The notes under the pieces were generated by a model that was not told the DNA's origin, made no database searches, and saw only the letters and a program-made list of their open reading frames with translations. From UBA1444 sp964521625 (GTDB lineage Bacteria > Bacillota > Negativicutes > UBA1444), in contig CAZFSM010000002.1 of assembly GCA_964521625.1 (NCBI GenBank), forward strand, positions 161,679 to 225,678: a stretch of 64,000 bases of DNA, given 5' to 3'. Positions 60,446 through 64,000 of this stretch are shown here, piece after piece. A program made the position numbers and the translations under genes. Numbering within the stretch: the stretch's first letter is position 1; each line of letters begins with the position of its first letter.

Positions 60446-61195
60446 GTGAGACCGATACAGGCCAAAGATGTTGAATCATTGTGGCTATCTTATCAAAGTG
60501 ATCATACGCCGGATATCCGGGAAAAGCTTATTTATCATTACCTGCCGCTTGTAAAGGTGGTTGCAGGGCGCATTGCTATGGGGATGCCACAATATGTCGA
60601 ACGCGAAGAATTGATCAGTAATGGTTATTTTGGTTTATTGGAAGCCATTGAACGGTTTGACCCCAAACGTGGGTTTAAGTTTGAAACTTATGCGGTGGTG
60701 CGAATTCGCGGGGCTATTCTTGATGCAATTCGGGCACAGGACTGGATCCCGGTTTCGGTCAGGCAAAAAGCACGCAGCTATACCCAAATTTTAGCTGAGT
60801 TGGAGCAACAGCTGGGTAGATCAGCAACTGATGAAGAAATTGCCGCCGCTATGAATATGACTTCGCAAGATTTTGGTCAATTTATTGGACAATTGCAGGC
60901 TACAACAGTGATGCCACTTGAAGATTATACACACAGTGACACGATTTCAGATTCGGCGGAGAGTCCGAGTGAACAAGCCGAAATAGGTGAAGTAAAGGAT
61001 ACTTTGGCCTGTGCGATTGAAAAATTGCCGGAAAAAGAACGAATCGTAGTTTCACTGTATTATTATGAAGGTTTGACGCTAAAAGAAATCAGCTTGATCT
61101 TGAAGTTGTCGGAAGCCCGGATTTCACAACTGCATACGAAAGCTGTTTTTCGACTAAGAGGTGCACTCGCCCGGATTAAATCCAGTTTGTTATGA
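60446..61195 (+). CDS. sigD: SigD/FliA, flagellar sigma factor
   Basis: Sigma-28-type factor for late flagellar and chemotaxis genes. About 249 residues: region 2 (FETYAVVRIRGAILDAIRAQ, quoted at 20, with DWIPVSVRQKAR after it), region 3 and region 4 HTH (GLTLKEISLILKLSEARISQ). The start is unclear. GTG 60446 is part of the SD itself (GGAGGTGA, 60442-60449); the codon at ideal spacing, 60455, is ATA; the next standard start, TTG 60479, has no SD and would cut conserved residues. I annotate from GTG 60446 and flag ATA 60455. Confidence 0.95.
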   Translation: MRPIQAKDVESLWLSYQSDHTPDIREKLIYHYLPLVKVVAGRIAMGMPQYVEREELISNGYFGLLEAIERFDPKRGFKFETYAVVRIRGAILDAIRAQDWIPVSVRQKARSYTQILAELEQQLGRSATDEEIAAAMNMTSQDFGQFIGQLQATTVMPLEDYTHSDTISDSAESPSEQAEIGEVKDTLACAIEKLPEKERIVVSLYYYEGLTLKEISLILKLSEARISQLHTKAVFRLRGALARIKSSLL

Positions 61196-61221
61196 TAGCT
61201 GCAGAGGAAGGGAGCATACTT

Positions 61222-62805
61222 GTGGAACCGAAAAATGGTAGCTTTTCCATCCAGACTCGTGAGGACGGGATTTATCTTAGCGTAGAGGCGCCGGCATCAG
61301 ATGCGTCACCAGTTGAACTCGGGCAGATTTGGGATGCATTGACCGCTGACAAGATTGAAAATTTTAATCGCGCTACGGTCGAAGAAACCGTCCGGGCGAT
61401 GACGGGGTTAGCTGCGAAAATTGCTGATCCTCAGAAACCCCGTCCGCAGGCGGAAATCAGCGTTCTCGTGTCAAGGGACCGCATGGAAGCGTTTTTGCAG
61501 ATTGATCTGCCGGATGGAGCATTACGGCCAGACGTGGATAGCATAATGGAGCGGATTGATAAAGCTGGGATCATGTTCGGGTTTATGCCGGAGTCGATAG
61601 ACTTGTCGATACGACAGCCTGGTTTGCGTGTTCTCTGCGCTAAAGGTCAGTTTCCGGAGAATGCCCAGGATGCAAGTATCGAGTACAAGGTTGATCTGGA
61701 ACACCGCGGCAAACCGGCTGAAACTGTTGATGGTGGCGTTGATTTTAAGAATCTCGGTTTGTATATTAATGTAGAAAAAGGGCAGGTACTGGCAGTTAAA
61801 CATCCACCCACAAAAGGGGTTGAGGGGTTTGATGTCTGTGGCAATTCAATTCCGCCGAAACCAGGGAAAGATTTGTTATTGCATCCCGGCGCCAATGTGC
61901 AGATTGAAGATGATACGAAACTGGTGGCAGCAGTCGCGGGAACCGTGCTGTTGACTGCTGGAAAACTTTCAGTATCACCGATTCTTAATATCAAAAGCGA
62001 TGTTGATCTTTCAACCGGAAACATAGACTTTGCTGGTGATGTAGTAATCAATGGATCCGTTCAGGAAGGTTTTTATGTCAAGGCTGGCGGCAATGTCGAC
62101 ATTGCAGGTATGGTGAGCGGTGGCAATGTTCAGGGATGCAACATCACAATCCGCCAGGGAATACTTGGATTGAACAAAGGTGTGATTGCCGCCACAGGAA
62201 CTGTTGCGGCCAAGTTTGTCGAAAATGCTAAAGTAACAGCCGACCAGGACATCTTGATCAGCGATGTCGTATTACATAGTCATTTGAGTGCCGGAAAAAA
62301 AGTCAGGGTTGAAGGCAAGCGCGGCCAGATTGTTGGCGGCGTAATTTCTGCAGGTGAGGAAATTCTGGTAAAATCTGCAGGCTCTTCTTCGGCTACGCCG
62401 ACCGAGTTGCAGGCAGGGGTAAATCCCAAATTGCGTGAGGCATATTTGGCGATGCGCAAAGATTTAAAAGCGGCGGAAGCGAGTCTAGACCAATTGCAAA
62501 AAGGTCTTTTTACGCTTCGCTCAATCGACAAGAATCAATTGCCGCCGGAAAAGCAGGTATTACTGCTTAAAATAACCCGGGCCCAGTTCTCGACGATGGG
62601 GCAAGTTGAATCAATGCGAAAAAAGATGATCGAACTGGAAACTGCCTACGAAGAGTTAAAGGGCGGTCAGATCAAAGTTGCTGATTATGTTTATCCTGGG
62701 GTGAAAATAGTCATTGGTTCGCTGGTAAAACCGATCTCAGAAGAGTTTCGGTTTGTCGTTTTCTATGCCGATGGCGGAGAAATTAAGTTCCGTCCCTTTA
62801 AATAA
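61222..62805 (+). CDS. FapA (DUF342) family protein
   Basis: About 527 residues. N-terminal alpha/beta part, then a central beta-helix-like region (about 230-380) of short repeats such as GDVVINGSVQEGFYVKAGGN and VSGGNVQGCNITIRQG, then a coiled-coil (about 395-475). FapA of Vibrio influences polar flagellation and is linked to sugar uptake signals; its function in Bacillota is not settled. GTG 61222 has GGGAG at spacing 7 and is preferred; ATG 61192, overlapping the sigD stop, has no SD. Its presence right after sigD is common in clostridia and Negativicutes. Confidence 0.88.
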   Translation: MEPKNGSFSIQTREDGIYLSVEAPASDASPVELGQIWDALTADKIENFNRATVEETVRAMTGLAAKIADPQKPRPQAEISVLVSRDRMEAFLQIDLPDGALRPDVDSIMERIDKAGIMFGFMPESIDLSIRQPGLRVLCAKGQFPENAQDASIEYKVDLEHRGKPAETVDGGVDFKNLGLYINVEKGQVLAVKHPPTKGVEGFDVCGNSIPPKPGKDLLLHPGANVQIEDDTKLVAAVAGTVLLTAGKLSVSPILNIKSDVDLSTGNIDFAGDVVINGSVQEGFYVKAGGNVDIAGMVSGGNVQGCNITIRQGILGLNKGVIAATGTVAAKFVENAKVTADQDILISDVVLHSHLSAGKKVRVEGKRGQIVGGVISAGEEILVKSAGSSSATPTELQAGVNPKLREAYLAMRKDLKAAEASLDQLQKGLFTLRSIDKNQLPPEKQVLLLKITRAQFSTMGQVESMRKKMIELETAYEELKGGQIKVADYVYPGVKIVIGSLVKPISEEFRFVVFYADGGEIKFRPFK

Positions 62806-62852
62806 TATTGCATGACAAGCGCTGCTCCATTAGCGAAGCGGGGTGATTGACA

Positions 62853-63197
62853 ATGTATATTCGACCCATGGATTTACAGGTTATGATCCCTCGAACTATT
62901 GACGCCGCAAAGGTTGCTGCTGTTAATGATCAGCAAAGCGTAACCCATCAACAGCAACTTGCCTCACACATGAAGCAAGCTGTAGCTGAACAGCAGCAGC
63001 AGGTGCAGACCACCAAACAGGCGCAGCATGATGGAAAAGTGACAACCGAAGATTTGCATAAGGAAAAACCGCGAGAACGTCGCCAGAAGAAGCAAGACGC
63101 TGAACAGGATGCCGAATCGGAGGGAGGAGCAATTTCCGTTGCTCGCCCGGAACCGCAGGACCCTTTGCGCGGGCATATAATTGATATAAAAACCTGA
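62853..63197 (+). CDS. Small Gln-rich hypothetical protein of the sigD-rpsB region
   Basis: 114 residues, no family recognised. N-terminal MYIRPMDLQVMIPRT looks conserved in style; the middle is strongly hydrophilic with Gln-rich stretches (QQQLASHMKQAVAEQQQQVQ, 20 residues) and a Lys/Glu/Arg/Asp-rich part; the end DPLRGHIIDIKT is again ordered-looking. No membrane segment or signal. ATG 62853 has GGGGTGAT upstream. Coding is supported by length, SD and tight spacing (12 bases) to the next gene. Function unknown. Confidence 0.75.
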   Translation: MYIRPMDLQVMIPRTIDAAKVAAVNDQQSVTHQQQLASHMKQAVAEQQQQVQTTKQAQHDGKVTTEDLHKEKPRERRQKKQDAEQDAESEGGAISVARPEPQDPLRGHIIDIKT

Positions 63198-63208
63198 CAG
63201 GAGGAACC

Positions 63209-63916
63209 ATGTTCAATGTTTTATTGACGATTCTGGCACTGGCCATTGCGTGTCTGATTGTTTGGTTTGCCGTGCGACGGAGCCGCGTGGTTCAACGGGT
63301 ATCGGGAAATTTATCCGGTCCGGTGGAACAGATGCAAGAACAGATTCTATTGACCGCAGATACGGCGATTGATAGGCTGGATTCTAAAATAGCCCAGATG
63401 GAGATTCTGTTGGCAGAGATTGATCGTCGCAGCAATCTGCTGGCGCAACAAAGCCAACAAAACCAGCTGCGTCAACTGCAACTGGAACAGCAGCAGCAAC
63501 AGATGACCGAATGGGTACAAAAGCAACGTCAGCAAACAGAGCAGGAGTTCGTCTCGCGTCAACAGTCGTTGACTCAACTGCAACAACAGACGGTGGTTGC
63601 ACAAACTCCCGCTCCAGTTCGCCCGACAGCTGCTGTCCGGGCTCAAGCAACAAATCAGGCTAAAGTGTCGTTACGGGAGATTCAACCGGAAATACCGCGA
63701 CAGATTCTAGAGCCGGTTTCTGCTCCCATAGACCCGCCTGTAGTCAAAACGATAAAGCCGGCTACGCAGGCGAAACCTCTTGTCATGGATAAGCGGACTA
63801 CAATTCTTGATATGGCGGAGCAGGGATGGTCAGTCACTGACATTGCGCAAAAAATGGGTATTGGCAAAGGTGAAGTGATGCTTTTATTGAAACTGCGGAA
63901 AAAGTCGGCTGAGTAA
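63209..63916 (+). CDS. Membrane-anchored coiled-coil protein (SwrB/DUF6115-like)
   Basis: 235 residues. One N-terminal membrane helix (about 4-23), a long Gln-rich coiled coil (about 35-130), a Pro/Ala/Val linker, and a C-terminal helix-turn-helix-like segment ILDMAEQGWSVTDIAQKMGI with GEVMLLLKL. This layout and its place after sigD match SwrB/DUF6115; SwrB in B. subtilis promotes export-gate and C-ring maturation. The assignment relies on topology and position, since these proteins are poorly conserved. ATG 63209 has ACAGGAGGA. Confidence 0.8.
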   Translation: MFNVLLTILALAIACLIVWFAVRRSRVVQRVSGNLSGPVEQMQEQILLTADTAIDRLDSKIAQMEILLAEIDRRSNLLAQQSQQNQLRQLQLEQQQQQMTEWVQKQRQQTEQEFVSRQQSLTQLQQQTVVAQTPAPVRPTAAVRAQATNQAKVSLREIQPEIPRQILEPVSAPIDPPVVKTIKPATQAKPLVMDKRTTILDMAEQGWSVTDIAQKMGIGKGEVMLLLKLRKKSAE

Positions 63917-63928
63917 AGTCACATTTGC

Positions 63929-63957
63929 TTGCTGTAGTCAAAGCTGTGTGGTAAAAT
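63929..63957 (+). promoter_or_regulatory. Predicted strong promoter at the right edge, probably of rpsB
   Basis: TTGCTG (63929-63934), 17-base spacer, TG-n-TAAAAT (extended -10, hexamer 63952-63957). The predicted RNA starts near 63964 and can form a CGTGT/ACACG hairpin at its 5' end. In Bacillota rpsB-tsf follows sigD-swrB; the gene itself lies outside the window, so the name is inference. Confidence 0.6.
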
Positions 63958-64000
63958 ATATTTCGACGTGTTAATGACACACGTGGCAGTCTACCGTACA

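Noticed and set aside
62981..63560. CAG/CAA-rich tracts as a possible tandem repeat
   Set aside because: The runs encode Gln in two coiled-coil or linker proteins with mixed codons; there is no exact repeat unit.
1..64000. tRNA, rRNA, CRISPR arrays, insertion sequences, prophage or integrase with attachment sites
   Set aside because: No tRNA-like cloverleaf, regularly spaced repeats, transposase or phage genes were seen; the only tyrosine recombinase (30600-31508) is a chromosomal XerC in conserved context.

Overview
The window is a dense, almost entirely plus-strand bacterial chromosome segment: 68 of 69 genes read rightwards, and no stretch longer than about 220 bases lacks a gene. Gene content and order (ylxM-ffh-rpsP-khpA-ylqD-rimM-trmD-rplS-lepB-rbgA-rnhB-ylqG-ylqH, then dprA-topA-xerC-codY, then one fla/che locus ending in sigD, with a ribosomal-type promoter at the right edge) match the Bacillus/Clostridium backbone. 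CodY, CheC/CheD, FliY, FlhF/FlhG and SigD support a motile Bacillota. The tripartite tricarboxylate transporter and several gene-order details make a Negativicute (Sporomusa-like) the best guess; this is inference, since no rRNA or outer-membrane gene is present. I saw no tRNA, rRNA, CRISPR array, insertion sequence or prophage.

Layout. 1-717: 3' part of ftsY with a terminator. 867-13041: a catabolic/transport block separating ftsY from its usual neighbours ylxM-ffh. It holds a LacI-type regulator with tctCBA and a Gfo/Idh/MocA dehydrogenase; a LytS/LytR-type two-component system; a DASS-type anion transporter with a GlcD-like FAD dehydrogenase; and a ferredoxin-nitroreductase. 13142-23651: SRP, ribosome assembly, RNA modification, signal peptidase, RNase HII, a YlqG/YlqH pair, YraN and YifB/ComM. 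23741-26960: a nicotinate phosphoribosyltransferase (the only minus-strand gene) and folP-folB-folK. 27067-32346: dprA, topA, xerC, codY. 32472-63916: the flagellar and chemotaxis locus (basal body, export apparatus, hook, switch, FlhF/G, CheB-A-W-C-D, SigD), then FapA, a small Gln-rich protein and a membrane-anchored coiled-coil protein of the SwrB/DUF6115 type.

How it works together. The housekeeping part makes and targets membrane proteins and assembles ribosomes. The flagellar locus encodes an almost complete hook-basal body plus the B. subtilis-style three-phosphatase chemotaxis logic (CheC, FliY, CheD). The left block looks like two regulated carboxylate-uptake modules feeding oxidoreductases.

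Observations most worth a second look: (i) YlqG carries a FliK-like C-terminal domain and lies directly before YlqH, a stand-alone FlhB C-terminal domain with NPTH changed to NPQQ, so both halves of the flagellar export switch occur together outside the flagellar locus; (ii) a perfect intrinsic-terminator hairpin lies inside the yraN reading frame; (iii) a consensus sigma-A promoter is nested in a terminator hairpin and places the start of transcription on the ylxM ATG (predicted leaderless mRNA), with a second promoter-in-terminator before xerC; (iv) G9 tracts occur in flgE and in the ribosome-binding region of tctB; (v) several long perfect intercistronic hairpins lack U-tracts; (vi) sigD has its best-placed start at an ATA codon; (vii) the 780-residue hook protein has repeated central modules.
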